Shown one piece after another: positions 24,414 to 34,958 of a stretch of DNA of 64,000 nucleotides (positions within the stretch are counted from its first letter, which is position 1; each line of letters starts with the position of its first letter). The notes beneath the pieces are model-generated. The model did not search any database and was not told where the DNA came from. It saw only the letters and a program-made list of their open reading frames with translations. The position numbers and the translations under genes are program-made. Origin of the DNA: Kitasatospora sp. MAA19 (GTDB lineage Bacteria > Actinomycetota > Actinomycetes > Streptomycetales > Streptomycetaceae); contig NZ_JARXYZ010000002.1 in NCBI RefSeq assembly GCF_029894125.1, forward strand, positions 248,001 through 312,000, read 5' to 3'.

Positions 24414-26343
24414 CCACCATGACCACCACCACCGAAACCACCCCGGTCATCCCCCTGCCGGCCCGCGCCGCCACCGCCCTCACCGGCCTCGGCGCCCTCA
24501 CCACCGCCGCCTCCGCCGCCCTCCCCTGGACCTGGACCTCCGACTTCCCCGGCGACCTCACCTACGCCGGCTCCCCCGCCGGCCTCCAATGGCTCGCCCT
24601 CACCGCCGGACTCCTCACCCTCGTCCTGCTCCTCGCCACCCACGGCACCCCCGGCCTGCGCTGGGCCGCCCCCACCCGCAGCCACAACGGCGTCCTCTAC
24701 GCCGCCACCGGCGCCCTCGCCGTCAGCGTCTTCTCCGTCACCGCCATCGCCGTCGAACTCGGCGGCCTCGCCAACCTCGAACCCGGCGGCTGGATCCTCG
24801 CCGCCGGCGGCCTCCTCACCGTCCTCGGCGCCCTCGGCCTCCCCCTCGACCGCCGCATCCGCGTGCCGCTGCGCACCCTCGACCGGCGCCTGTTCCTGCT
24901 CGTCCCCGCCGCCCCCCTCGGCTGGTTCGGCGCCCACGCCATCCCCGGCGACCAACCCGTCGCCCCCGTCATGACCGCCCTCGCCGGCGCCCTCGCCCTC
25001 GCCACCGGCGCCGTCCTGCTCCTCCAGCTCGGCCACCTCGCCAACACCTGGCTGCGCCTGGGCACCATCGCCCGACCCCTGCCCGCGCCCCGCCAACTCC
25101 CCTCCTGGGCCGAGGTCCTGATCATCGTCCTGGCCTTCGGCCTCGGACTCTTCGCGATCACCTTCGGCATCGACACCGAGTACGGCGAACTCTTCACCGG
25201 CTACCTGCTGCTCGCCGCCTTCGTCGTCCCCGCCCTCACCAGGTCCGGCCTGCTCGCCCGGCTGCGCGCCCTCACCGTCAAGCACCGCCCGGTCACCACC
25301 GGCGCCGCCTTCGCCGCCGCCGCCAGCTTCCCGTTCACCCAGACCAGCGACCAGTACACCTCCGTCGCCACCAACATCCTGATCTTCGCCACCGTCGCCC
25401 TCGGCCTCAACATCGTCGTCGGCCTCGCCGGCCTGCTCGACCTCGGGTACGTCGCCTTCCTCGGCGTCGGCGCCTACGCAGCCGCCCTCGTCTCCGGCTC
25501 CCCCGCCTCCCCCATCCACGTCCAGTTCCCGTTCTGGGCCGCGATGCTCACCGGCGCCGCCGTCTCCATGGTCTTCGGCGTCCTCATCGGCGCCCCCACC
25601 CTGCGGCTGCGCGGCGACTACCTCGCCATCGTCACCCTCGGCTTCGGCGAGATCTTCCGCATCACCATGCTCAACCTCAACGGCACCACCGGCCCCAAGG
25701 TCACCAACGGCTCCAACGGCATCCCGCGGATCCCCGACCTGGAGATCCTCGGCTTCGACCTCGGCAAGACGCACACCGTCGCCGGCATCGAACTCGGCCG
25801 CTTCTCCAACTACTACCTGCTGATGCTCCTCGTCACCGCCCTGGTCGTGCTCGTCTTCGCCCGGGTCGGCAACTCCCGCATCGGCCGCGCCTGGGTCGCC
25901 ATCCGCGAGGACGAGACCGCCGCCGAGGCCATGGGCATCAACGGCTTCCGCCTCAAGCTCCTGGCCTTCGCCCTCGGTGCCTGCCTCGCCGGCCTCGCCG
26001 GCACCGTCCAGGCCCACGTCAGCTACACCGTCACCCCCGACCAGTACACCTTCGCCGAGGCACTCCCGCCGAACTCCGCCTTCCTGCTCGCCGCCGTCAT
26101 CCTCGGCGGCATGGGCACCATCAGCGGCCCCCTCGCCGGCGCCACCCTCCTCTTCCTCATCCCCAAGAAGCTCGAATTCCTCTCCGACTACCAGCTGCTC
26201 GCCTTCGGCGCCGCCCTGATCATCCTCATGCGCGTGCGCCCCGAAGGCCTCATCCCCAACCGGCGCCGGCAACTGGAGTTCCACGAGGCCGCCATCCCGG
26301 CCCAGCCCACCGGAGACGACGCCGCACTCACCAAGGCAGGGGC

Positions 26344-26347
<4 letters not shown>
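24410..26347 (+). CDS. livM: Branched-chain amino acid ABC transporter permease LivM, long form
   Basis: 645 aa from GTG 24410 (an ATG at 24419 follows). The C-terminal ~330 residues are the LivM domain (NIVVGLAGLLDLGYVAFLGV; LRLRGDYLAIVTLGFGEIF; ILGGMGTISGPLAGA). The N-terminal ~270 residues are additional hydrophobic segments in an Ala/Leu/Thr-rich stretch, longer than the ~425 aa E. coli protein. Long LivM forms are known in Streptomyces. Overlaps livH and livG by 4 nt each. Confidence 0.92.
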
Positions 26348-27161
<814 letters not shown>

Positions 27162-27165
<4 letters not shown>

Positions 27166-27878
27166 CCGCACTCCTCGAGGTCGAGGACCTCCGCGTCGCC
27201 TACGGCAAGATCGAAGCCGTCAAGGGCATCAGCTTCACCGTCAACCAGGGCGAGGTCACCACCCTCATCGGCACCAACGGCGCCGGCAAGACCACCACCC
27301 TGCGCACCCTGTCCGGGCTCCTCAAGCCCACCGCGGGGCGCCTCACCTTCGACGGCCAGGACCTCGACCGGATCCCCGCCCACAAGATCGTCGCCCTCGG
27401 CCTCGCCCACTCCCCCGAAGGCCGGCACATCTTCCCCCGCATGACCATCGAGGAGAACCTCCTCCTCGGCGCCTTCCTGCGCACCGACACGCCGGGCATC
27501 CAGGCGGACGTGGAACGGGCCTACGGCCTCTTCCCCATCCTCGGCGAACGCCGCCGCCAGGCCGCCGGGACGCTCTCCGGCGGCGAGCAGCAGATGCTCG
27601 CCATGGGGCGGGCGCTGATGTCCCGGCCCAAACTGCTCATGCTCGACGAACCCTCCATGGGCCTGTCCCCGCTGATGATGCAGAAGATCATGGCGACCAT
27701 CGTCGAACTCAAGGCCGCCGGGACGACCATCCTGCTCGTCGAACAGAACGCCCAGGCGGCACTCTCGCTGTCCGACCGCGGCTACGTCATGGAGACCGGC
27801 CGGATCGTCCTGTCCGGGACGGGCGCCGACCTCCTGCACGACGAGTCCGTACGGAAGGCCTACCTCGGCGAGGACTGA
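27162..27878 (+). CDS. livF: Branched-chain amino acid ABC transporter ATPase LivF
   Basis: 238 aa from GTG 27162, GTGA overlap with livG. Walker A GTNGAGKTTT, signature TLSGGEQQML, Walker B LLMLDEPSMGLSP and the switch residues LVEQNA, which are typical for LivF. Last gene of the transporter, followed by a strong bidirectional hairpin. Confidence 0.95.
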
Positions 27879-27891
27879 GCCTCCGGACACA

Positions 27892-27927
27892 CGATGGGCC
27901 CGGCAGAAGCATCTGCCGGGCCCATCG
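27892..27927. terminator. Bidirectional terminator between livF and the ANTAR regulator
   Basis: A perfect 16-bp stem (CGATGGGCCCGGCAGA at 27892-27907 with its complement at 27912-27927), loop AGCA. It lies between two convergent genes, 14 nt after the livF stop. Confidence 0.88.
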
Positions 27928-27936
27928 TCCTCACCG

Positions 27937-28593
27937 CTACTCGGGCTTGCCCTCGTCCGCCTTCTTGCGGTCCTGGGCCTCGCCCTCCTCGATGACCGCC
28001 TCGGCCACCGCGGCCATCGTCATCCGACGGTCCATCGACGTCTTCTGGATCCACCGGAACGCGGCCGGCTCGTTCAGTCCGAACTTGGTCTGCAGCACGC
28101 CCTTCGCCCGGTCCACCAGCTTCCGGGTCTCCAGCCGCTGGGTGAGATCCCCGATCTCCTTCTCCAGCGCCCGCATCTCGGTGTACCGCGACACCGCCAT
28201 CTCGATCGCCGGCACCAGGTCGGACTTGCTGAACGGCTTCACGATGTACGCCATCGCCCCGGCGTCCCGCGCCCGGTCCACCAGCTCCCGCTGCGAGAAC
28301 GCGGTCAGCATCAGGACGGGCGCCAAGTGCTTGTCGTGGATCTGCTCAGCGGCGGAGAGCCCGTCCAGCACCGGCATCTTCACGTCGAAGATCGCCAGGT
28401 CCGGCCGCAGCTCCTCCACGAGCTTCACCGCCGTCGCCCCGTCCCCGGCCTCCCCGACGACGGTGTAACCCTCCTCTTCGAGCATCTCCTTGAGATCGAG
28501 ACGGATCAGCGCCTCGTCCTCGGCGATCACAATCCGAGTGATCTGGGGCGAATCGGTCTCAAGCGGCTGTGCCTGCTCGTCGGCGGTGCTCAC
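27937..28593 (-). CDS. ANTAR-domain response regulator (PdtaR-like)
   Basis: 218 aa from GTG 28593, chosen because AGGAG lies five bases upstream; an upstream in-frame start at 28623 lacks such a site. Receiver domain with acidic pocket (E25, D26), phospho-acceptor Asp70 in LAIFDVKMP, LMLTAFS and IVKPFSK; then a short coiled segment and the RNA-binding ANTAR domain (LVDRAKGVLQTKFGLNEPAA). ANTAR regulators act as antiterminators. Corresponds by position to the PdtaR-like regulator next to pyk in Streptomyces. No kinase gene is adjacent. Confidence 0.9.
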   Translation of the reverse strand: MSTADEQAQPLETDSPQITRIVIAEDEALIRLDLKEMLEEEGYTVVGEAGDGATAVKLVEELRPDLAIFDVKMPVLDGLSAAEQIHDKHLAPVLMLTAFSQRELVDRARDAGAMAYIVKPFSKSDLVPAIEMAVSRYTEMRALEKEIGDLTQRLETRKLVDRAKGVLQTKFGLNEPAAFRWIQKTSMDRRMTMAAVAEAVIEEGEAQDRKKADEGKPE

Positions 28594-28685
28594 GGGGCTC
28601 CTAGTTCCGGCGGGGTACTGCATGCACGAGGGTACCTAGCTGCGCCCAACAGCGCTCACAGGGTATCCTTCACGGGCGCGAACTT

Positions 28686-28771
28686 GCCGGGTTGGTGGAA
28701 GGGCAGACACGATCGCCTCAAAAGCGATTGCTCGAAAGGGCGTGTGGGTTCGAATCCCACACTCGGCACCA
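28686..28771 (+). tRNA. tRNA-Leu (anticodon CAA), CCA encoded
   Basis: Acceptor GCCGGGT pairs with ACTCGGC, discriminator A at 28768 and CCA at 28769-28771. The anticodon stem ATCGC/GCGAT encloses the loop CTCAAAA (anticodon CAA). There is a long variable arm (class II), and a T-arm GTGGG-TTCGAAT-CCCAC. D-loop GG is present. It is followed by ATATTTTTCC. Decodes UUG, a rare codon in this GC-rich genome. Confidence 0.93.
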
Positions 28772-28872
28772 TATTTTTCCTCACATTCCCAGGCTGCGGG
28801 AAATTCACCTCATCTAGTGGATCACATCAAAAGGGTCCACCATTCAGCTTGGCGCGCCTCAATCTGACGCAC

Positions 28873-29661
28873 ATGACGTCTCTCTCCGTGCGCGAACAAG
28901 CCGTGCACCTCCTCCGTCGAGGTGTACCCAATGCCGATGTCGCCCGACGACTCCGGGTCTCTCCTGGCACGGTTTCCTGGTGGAAGCATCAAGACCTCGC
29001 CAAACGCCATCAGCTCCCCGGCCGCAAGCGTTCCGCGTGCATGCACTGCTACGGCGACGACCTGGACCGCCGCGCCTACGCCTACCTGCTCGGCCTCTAC
29101 CTCGGCGACGGCCACATCCTGCTCCCCAACGAGTACCGCAGGACGCAGAGCCTTCAGATCACCTGTGACGATCACTGGCCGGGAATCACCGACTCCGTCG
29201 AGAACGCCATGCTCCTGGTCTTTCCCAGGAACAAGCCCTGCAGAGTACGACGGACCGGCTGTCACGACGTCAAGCTCTACTCGAATCACCTGACCTGCCA
29301 CTTCCCCCAGCACGGTCCCGGCAAAAAGCACGAACGCACCATAGCCCTGGAACCCTGGCAGCAGGAGATCGTCGACGCCCACCCCTGGGAGTTCCTGCGC
29401 GGCCTGATCCACTCCGACGGCTGCCGCATCACCAACTGGACCATCCGCACGGCCGGCGGCGTCAAGAAGCGCTACGAGTACCCGCGTTACTTCTTCACCA
29501 ACACCTCGACCGACATCATCGGCCTCTTCACCGCCACCCTCGACACCGTCGGCGTCCAGTGGAAGGCCTCAATCCCCCGCCCCACCGGCCAGGTCAACAT
29601 CTCCATCGCCCGCAAGGACTCCGTCGCCCTCATGGACGCCCACATCGGCCCCAAGTACTGA
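28873..29661 (+). CDS. HTH plus LAGLIDADG-type protein
   Basis: 262 aa from ATG 28873 (weak ribosome-binding site). N-terminal helix-turn-helix at about residues 8-36 (VREQAVHLLRRGVPNADVAR to VSPGTVSWWK), a Cys pair CMHC, then two LAGLIDADG-like helices: AYLLGLYLGDGH (69-81) and FLRGLIHSDGCR (174-184), each with the acidic residue. Resembles free-standing homing-endonuclease-like proteins common in Streptomyces, which may act as regulators. Located 102 nt behind tRNA-Leu, a usual place for mobile genes. Confidence 0.8.
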   Translation: MTSLSVREQAVHLLRRGVPNADVARRLRVSPGTVSWWKHQDLAKRHQLPGRKRSACMHCYGDDLDRRAYAYLLGLYLGDGHILLPNEYRRTQSLQITCDDHWPGITDSVENAMLLVFPRNKPCRVRRTGCHDVKLYSNHLTCHFPQHGPGKKHERTIALEPWQQEIVDAHPWEFLRGLIHSDGCRITNWTIRTAGGVKKRYEYPRYFFTNTSTDIIGLFTATLDTVGVQWKASIPRPTGQVNISIARKDSVALMDAHIGPKY

Positions 29662-29666
29662 CGGCG

Positions 29667-29701
29667 GCGGCGCGACCCTCCCCTCGGAAGGGCCGCGCCG
29701 C
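29667..29701. terminator. Bidirectional terminator between LAGLIDADG gene and pyk
   Basis: GCGGCGCG (29667-29674) pairs with CGCGCCGC (29694-29701), with inner pairing of CCCT/AGGG. It lies between two convergent genes. Confidence 0.7.
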
Positions 29702-29706
29702 TCCGG

Positions 29707-31137
29707 TCAGCCGTCCAGCGTCCCCACGTGGTGGACGCGGACGAGGTTGGTGGAGCCGGCGAGGCCGGGCGGGGAGCCGGCGGTGATGACGACGATGTCG
29801 CCCTTCTGGCAGCGGCCGAGCGACAGCAACGCCGCGTCCACCTGCTCGACCATCTCGTCCGTGGTCGGGGCGAAGGGGCCGAGGAAGGTCTCGACGCCCC
29901 AGGTGAGGGCGAGTTGGCTGCGGACGGCGGGTTCGTAGGTGAAGGCGAGGACGGGGATGGGTGAGCGGTAGCGGGTGAGGCGGCAGGCGGTGTCGCCGGA
30001 CTGGGTGAAGGCGACGAGGTACTTGGCGTGCAGGAAGTCGCCGATCTCGGCGGCCGCGCGGGCGACGGCGCCGCCCTGGGTCCGCGGCTTGCTGCCGGCG
30101 GTGAGGGGCGGGAGGCCGGCGGCGAGGATGTCGGTCTCGGCGGCCTCGATGATGCGGCCCATGGTCTTGACCGTCTCGACCGGGAACTTGCCGACGGAGG
30201 TCTCGCCGGAGAGCATCACCGCGTCGGTGCCGTCGAGGACGGCGTTGGCGACGTCGGAGGCCTCGGCCCGGGTGGGCCGGGAGGTGTTGATCATCGATTC
30301 GAGCATCTGGGTGGCGACGATGACCGGCTTGGCGTTGCGCCGGGCGAGCTTGACGGCGCACTTCTGGACGAGCGGGACCTGTTCGAGGGGCATCTCCACG
30401 CCCAGGTCGCCGCGGGCCACCATGATGCCGTCGAAGGCGTCGACGATGGCTTCCAGGTTGTCGACCGCCTGCGGCTTCTCGATCTTGGCGATGACCGGGA
30501 CGTGGCGGCCCTCCTCGTCCATGATCCGGTGGACGTCCTCGATGTCGCGGCCGCTTCGGACGAAGGAGAGGGCGACCAGGTCGGCGCCGGTGCGCAGCGC
30601 CCATCGCAGGTCGGCGACGTCCTTGTCGCTGAGTGCGGGGACGGAGACGGCGACGCCGGGGAGGTTGAGGCCCTTGTGGTCGGAGACGAGGCCGCCTTCG
30701 ATGACGAGGCAGCGGACGCGCGGTCCGTCGACCTCGACGACTTCGAGGGCGACCCGGCCGTCGTCGACGAGGATGCGTTCGCCGCGGGTGACGTCGGCGG
30801 CGAGGCCGGGGTAGGTGGTGCCGCAGATGTCCTTGTCTCCGACGACGCCGTTGTCGGTGGAGATGGTGAACTCGTCGCCGCGTTCGAGAAGTACGGGGCC
30901 GTGGGCGAAGGTGTCGAGCCGGATCTTCGGGCCTTGAAGGTCGACGAGGATGCCGACGCTGCGGCCGGTTTCGTCGGCGGCCTTGCGGACGCGGCGGTAG
31001 CGTTCCTCGTGTTCGGCGTGGGATCCGTGGCTGAGGTTGAAGCGGGCGATGTCCATTCCGGCGTCGACCAGGGATTTGATCTGGTCGTACGAGTCGGTGG
31101 CCGGCCCGAGGGTGCAGACGATTTTTGCTCGGCGCAT
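29707..31137 (-). CDS. pyk: Pyruvate kinase
   Basis: 476 aa from ATG 31137 (MRRAKIVCTLGPA, the standard start). Converts phosphoenolpyruvate and ADP to pyruvate and ATP in glycolysis. Signatures: IARFNLSHGSH, the catalytic IAKIEKPQAVDN, VARGDLGVEMPLE and QMLESM. The C-terminal allosteric domain is complete (FTQSGDTACRLTRYR; VITAGSPPGLAGSTN). Single gene with convergent neighbour. Confidence 0.97.
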   Translation of the reverse strand: MRRAKIVCTLGPATDSYDQIKSLVDAGMDIARFNLSHGSHAEHEERYRRVRKAADETGRSVGILVDLQGPKIRLDTFAHGPVLLERGDEFTISTDNGVVGDKDICGTTYPGLAADVTRGERILVDDGRVALEVVEVDGPRVRCLVIEGGLVSDHKGLNLPGVAVSVPALSDKDVADLRWALRTGADLVALSFVRSGRDIEDVHRIMDEEGRHVPVIAKIEKPQAVDNLEAIVDAFDGIMVARGDLGVEMPLEQVPLVQKCAVKLARRNAKPVIVATQMLESMINTSRPTRAEASDVANAVLDGTDAVMLSGETSVGKFPVETVKTMGRIIEAAETDILAAGLPPLTAGSKPRTQGGAVARAAAEIGDFLHAKYLVAFTQSGDTACRLTRYRSPIPVLAFTYEPAVRSQLALTWGVETFLGPFAPTTDEMVEQVDAALLSLGRCQKGDIVVITAGSPPGLAGSTNLVRVHHVGTLDG

Positions 31138-31418
31138 ACTGCTGAGGGTAGGCATTACCGGCGCGTAACCACGACGCGGGTCCGGACGGCGGGATGACCG
31201 TTGCCGTAAGGCGAGTTGAACAATCTGACACATCCTCGGACCGGTGTGCGAGCGGCTGCCCGGGCGGCGGTGCCGATCGGCCCGCCGATGCGAACCCGTG
31301 AAGGGGTGTTCACCCCTGGTTCACCGTTGGTTCGGCCGCCGCTCCCCGCCCGGCGGGACGCTCGTCACCCCCGGGTGACCACCCGGACGACGTAGCGGAC
31401 GAGGGGGAGGCGTTCGGT

Positions 31419-32507
31419 ATGAGACGCGCTCTGGGGGTGTTGGCGGCGTTGGCCCTGCTGGGCGGGGTGACGTACGCGCTGATCCCGGACGGGAAGCCGG
31501 GCGCCAAGCGGGCGACGGTCGTCGGACTGATCGGTTCGGAGAAGCGCGCCTTCTTCGAGAACCCGGACGTCAAGGCCGAGTTGGCGAAGCAGGGGCTTGA
31601 GGTGCGGGCCGACTCGGCCGGTTCGTGGACGATGAGCGAGCAGGCGAAGGACGGCAGCGGGCTGGACTTCGCCTTCCCGGCGAGCACGGCGCCGGCCAGG
31701 GCGATCCAGGCCAACTGGGGCCTGCAGGATTCGCCGCTGGTGCCGTTCTACTCGCCGCTGGTCGTGGTGGCGCACGAGCCGGTGGCGCAGGTGTTGAGGC
31801 AGAACAACCTGGCGACGGTGGACGATTCGAAGGTCTGGACGTTCCGGATGGACGACTACGTGGCCGCGTTGAAGGCGGGCCGCCAGTGGCCGGACCTCGC
31901 GGGTTCGTCGGCCCATCCCGAGTTGGGCGGCCCGATCTTCGTGACCACCACCGATCCGGAGAGTTCGTCCTCGGGGGCGATGTACGTCGCGCTGCTGTCG
32001 TACATCCTGAACAACCGCCAGGTGGTGTCGGACCAGGCCGGGATCGACGCCTCGAAGGACGTGCTGCGCTCGGCGACGGCGATGCAGGGCGGGCAGAAGA
32101 GCAGCAGCGACGAGCCGTTCAAGGACTTCGGCGCGGGGGTCGGCAATCCGCTGGTCTTCGCCTACGAGTCACAGGTCGCCGAGCTGGCGCTGCGGGGCCA
32201 GTCGACCGGGGACATGGTGGTGCTGTATCCGGACACCACGATCTACTCCGACCACACGGTGGTGGCGCGGACGGAGAACGGGCGCAAGCTCGCCGGTCTG
32301 TTGCAGGACGACGAGGTGCTCCGCCGGCTGGAGGCGAGGTTCGGCTTCCGCCCGCAGGCCAGTCCGGGGGCCTTCGCCGAGCTGATGAAGGACAAGAAGC
32401 CGGTCTTCGCCCCTGATCTCACGGCGGCGAAGGTGAAGCAGCCGACGGTGCCGTCGCTGGACAACCTGACCAAGCTGATCGCGGCGGCCAAGGGGAGCAA
32501 GAAGTGA
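31419..32507 (+). CDS. Membrane-anchored substrate-binding-like protein
   Basis: 362 aa from ATG 31419. N-terminal hydrophobic segment (residues ~4-21) without a lipobox Cys, so a signal anchor or secreted. The rest looks like a type-II extracellular solute-binding fold: VVGLIGSEKRAFFENPDVKA, LDFAFPASTAPARAIQ, FVTTTDPESSSSGAMYVA and GNPLVFAYESQVAELAL. No permease is nearby. It overlaps the VWA lipoprotein gene by 4 nt. Similar binding-protein/VWA pairs occur in actinobacteria; the function is unknown to me. Confidence 0.7.
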   Translation: MRRALGVLAALALLGGVTYALIPDGKPGAKRATVVGLIGSEKRAFFENPDVKAELAKQGLEVRADSAGSWTMSEQAKDGSGLDFAFPASTAPARAIQANWGLQDSPLVPFYSPLVVVAHEPVAQVLRQNNLATVDDSKVWTFRMDDYVAALKAGRQWPDLAGSSAHPELGGPIFVTTTDPESSSSGAMYVALLSYILNNRQVVSDQAGIDASKDVLRSATAMQGGQKSSSDEPFKDFGAGVGNPLVFAYESQVAELALRGQSTGDMVVLYPDTTIYSDHTVVARTENGRKLAGLLQDDEVLRRLEARFGFRPQASPGAFAELMKDKKPVFAPDLTAAKVKQPTVPSLDNLTKLIAAAKGSKK

Positions 32508-34159
32508 ATGTCCCGATGAAGCGCCGGAGTTGGCCGGTCGCCGCAGTGGCCGCCCTGCTGGCGGTGAGCGCCTGCACCTCCTCCGGCGGGGGCACGTCGT
32601 CCGGCCCCAAGCCGTCCGACCCGCCGGCGGCGACGGCGCGGCCGGGGGTGCTGCGAGTGCTGGCCGGCAGCGAGCTGCAGGATCTGGCGCCGATCCTGGA
32701 GGAGGCCAGGAAGGCGACCGGGGTGACGGTGCAGTTCTCCTGGACGGGGTCGCTGGACGGCGCGGACGCGGTGTCCTCGGGGCGGGCGGACGGCAAGTAC
32801 GACGCGGTGTGGTTCCCGTCCAACCAGTATCTGCGGTTGGACGACACGGGGAAGTCGAAGGTGCTGTCGGAGACACCGGTGATGGTCTCGCCGGTGGCCG
32901 TGGGGGTGCGGTCGTCGGTCCTCGACGACCTCGGCTGGGGGGATGGTTCGAAGGTCTCCTGGGCGCAGATCGGGGACGCGGCGTCGGCCGGGAAGCTGTC
33001 GTACGGGATGGCCGATCCGTCCCGGTCGAACTCGGGTTTCTCGACGCTGGTGGCGGTGGCCTCGGCGTTCTCGGGTGCGGGTTCGGCGCTGTCGGAGGCG
33101 GACGTGCAGAAGGCGACGCCGTCGCTGAAGCGGTTCTTCACCGGCCAGAAGCTGACCTCGGGTTCCTCGGGCTGGTTGGCGCAGGCGTACACCCGGGCGG
33201 AGCCGGGCATGGTCGGGGCGCTGGTGAACTACGAGTCGGTGCTGCTGTCGATGAACAAGTCGCTGCCGCCGGAGCAGCAGTTGACGGTGATCCGCCCGTT
33301 GGACGGGGTGGTGTCGGCGGACTATCCGCTGTCGCTGCTGTCCTCCTCGGCGCAGCGGGAGCGGGATTCGTTCCAGCGGCTGACGGCGTACCTCCTGAAG
33401 GAGGACGTGCAGAAGCGGATCTCCGAGGTCACGCTGCGCCGTCCGGTGGCGCCGGGGGTGCCACCGGCGGCGGGGTTGCCGTCGGACCGGCGGCGGGAGC
33501 TGCCGTTCCCGGGGAGCCGGGCGGTGGCGGACGGGCTGCTGGCCTCGTACCAGAACGACCTGCGGCGGCCGTCCCGGACGGTGTACGTGCTGGACACCTC
33601 GGGGTCGATGGAGGGTTCGCGGATCTCGGCGCTGAAGTCGGCGCTGGGCCGGTTGACCGGGACGGACGACACCCGGGGGGTGCGCCGGTTCCGCAACCGT
33701 GAGGAGGTGACGCTGATCTCCTTCGCGTCGAACGTGAAGTGGACGAAGACGCACGCGGTGCCGGCCTCGGGGAGCCAGCCGGGGCCGGAGACGGAGCTGG
33801 CCTCGATCAACACGGACGTGCAGTCGCTGTCGGCGTCGGGGGGCACGGCGGTGTACGACTCGCTGGAGGAGGCGTACCGGGTGATCGGCCGGCAGCAGTC
33901 GGCGGCGGGGGACGACCGGTTCACGTCGATCGTGCTGATGACCGACGGGGAGAGCAACGTCGGTGCCACGGACGGGGACTTCAAGCGGTTCCACGACGGG
34001 CTGGCGGCCTGGCAGAAGTCGGTCCCGGTGTTCCCGATCAAGTTCGGGGAGGCGGCGGTGAGCCAGTTGCAGGGGATCGCGGACGTGAGCGGCGGCAAGC
34101 TGTTCGACGGGGCGGGGTCGCTGGACGGGGTGTTCGAGGAGATTCGTGGCTACCAGTGA
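32504..34159 (+). CDS. Lipoprotein with substrate-binding and VWA domains
   Basis: 551 aa from GTG 32504; an ATG four codons later (32516) begins the signal peptide and is also possible. Lipobox LAVSAC, then a solute-binding-type domain (VLRVLAGSELQDLAPILEEA; YDAVWFPSNQYLRL) to about residue 300, then a von Willebrand A domain with an intact MIDAS (VLDTSGSMEGS near residue 363; SGGTAVYDS; LMTDGESN). Expected to bind metal and a protein ligand at the outer membrane face. Coupled to the preceding gene by GTGA and to the next by a 14-nt overlap. Confidence 0.8.
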   Translation: MNVPMKRRSWPVAAVAALLAVSACTSSGGGTSSGPKPSDPPAATARPGVLRVLAGSELQDLAPILEEARKATGVTVQFSWTGSLDGADAVSSGRADGKYDAVWFPSNQYLRLDDTGKSKVLSETPVMVSPVAVGVRSSVLDDLGWGDGSKVSWAQIGDAASAGKLSYGMADPSRSNSGFSTLVAVASAFSGAGSALSEADVQKATPSLKRFFTGQKLTSGSSGWLAQAYTRAEPGMVGALVNYESVLLSMNKSLPPEQQLTVIRPLDGVVSADYPLSLLSSSAQRERDSFQRLTAYLLKEDVQKRISEVTLRRPVAPGVPPAAGLPSDRRRELPFPGSRAVADGLLASYQNDLRRPSRTVYVLDTSGSMEGSRISALKSALGRLTGTDDTRGVRRFRNREEVTLISFASNVKWTKTHAVPASGSQPGPETELASINTDVQSLSASGGTAVYDSLEEAYRVIGRQQSAAGDDRFTSIVLMTDGESNVGATDGDFKRFHDGLAAWQKSVPVFPIKFGEAAVSQLQGIADVSGGKLFDGAGSLDGVFEEIRGYQ

Positions 34160-34607
34160 CGGGTTCGGCCGGCAGGTGCTGCGGTACCTGGAGTCGACCC
34201 GGAACCTGGTCGGCTGCGGGGGCGGCGCGGTGGGGCTGGGGCTGCACTTCGCCGGGCTGGGCGGGGCGTGGTGGCCGGCGGTGGTGGCGGGGCTGTACGG
34301 GGCGGGCGCGCTGCTGACGCCCAAACGCGATCCGAGGCCGGGGCCCGATCCCGAACTCACGGCGCTGGCCGAGTACCTGGCCACGGTGCCACTGCCCGCC
34401 TCGGCGGGGGTGGCGGGCCTGCTGGCGGCGCTGCGCACGGTGGGGCCGGGCCCGGTGCCGCGGGAGATCGTGCGGCACCGGCTGCCGGTGGCGGTGGCCG
34501 GGTACCTGCGGGCGCTGACCTGGCGGCCGTGGGCGGGAGCGGACGCGCCGGATCCGGAGGCGGAGCTCGGCCGCGAGGTGCGGCGGCTGGTCGCGGAGCT
34601 GGACTGA
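34146..34607 (+). CDS. Small membrane protein, third gene of the VWA operon
   Basis: 153 aa from GTG 34146. One hydrophobic hairpin near residues 20-52 (GGGAVGLGLHFAGLGGAWWP), then a cytoplasmic Ala/Leu/Arg-rich helical part ending REVRRLVAELD. I do not recognise a family. It starts inside the VWA gene, so it is translated with it and probably belongs to the same membrane assembly. Confidence 0.6.
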   Translation: MATSDGFGRQVLRYLESTRNLVGCGGGAVGLGLHFAGLGGAWWPAVVAGLYGAGALLTPKRDPRPGPDPELTALAEYLATVPLPASAGVAGLLAALRTVGPGPVPREIVRHRLPVAVAGYLRALTWRPWAGADAPDPEAELGREVRRLVAELD

Positions 34608-34958
34608 CGGGGGGCGGACCGGGGGACGGGCCGGGGCGGGCCAGGGGGCGGGCCGGGGTGAACGGGCCGGCGGGCGGACCGGGGGACGGGCCGGGGTGAA
34701 CGGGCCTCGGGCCCGGCCCCGGGCGGGTCTCGCCGCCACTCCCCCGCCGCTCTCTACCACCCCGGCCTCCGCACATCCGCGTCACGAACGAGTCGCCAAG
34801 ATCTCACCTGTTGGAAACGTCGGAGGGCTACCCATCGGCCCGGCCGCACGGCACACTTCTACGCGCGTCCTTCTACGCGCGTCGACACGTCCACGCGCGC
34901 TACCGAACACCAGTTGACGGACCATCGGCCCGTCAGTCCCCACCCGGGAGAGTCGTCC
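34608..34958. repeat. 351-nt gap with GC-rich imperfect direct repeats
   Basis: 34608-34710 repeats blocks such as GCGGACCGGGGGACGGGCC, GGGGTGAACGGGCC and GGGCGGGCC two to three times with small variations. No gene is seen. The rest, up to the nucleotidase start at 34959, is the probable promoter region; CGCGCGTC and TACGCGCG units recur near 34860-34900. Confidence 0.5.

Noticed and set aside
28686..28771. tRNA-Leu as attachment site of an integrated element
   Set aside because: I found no second copy of the tRNA 3' end and no integrase in the window; only the LAGLIDADG gene follows.
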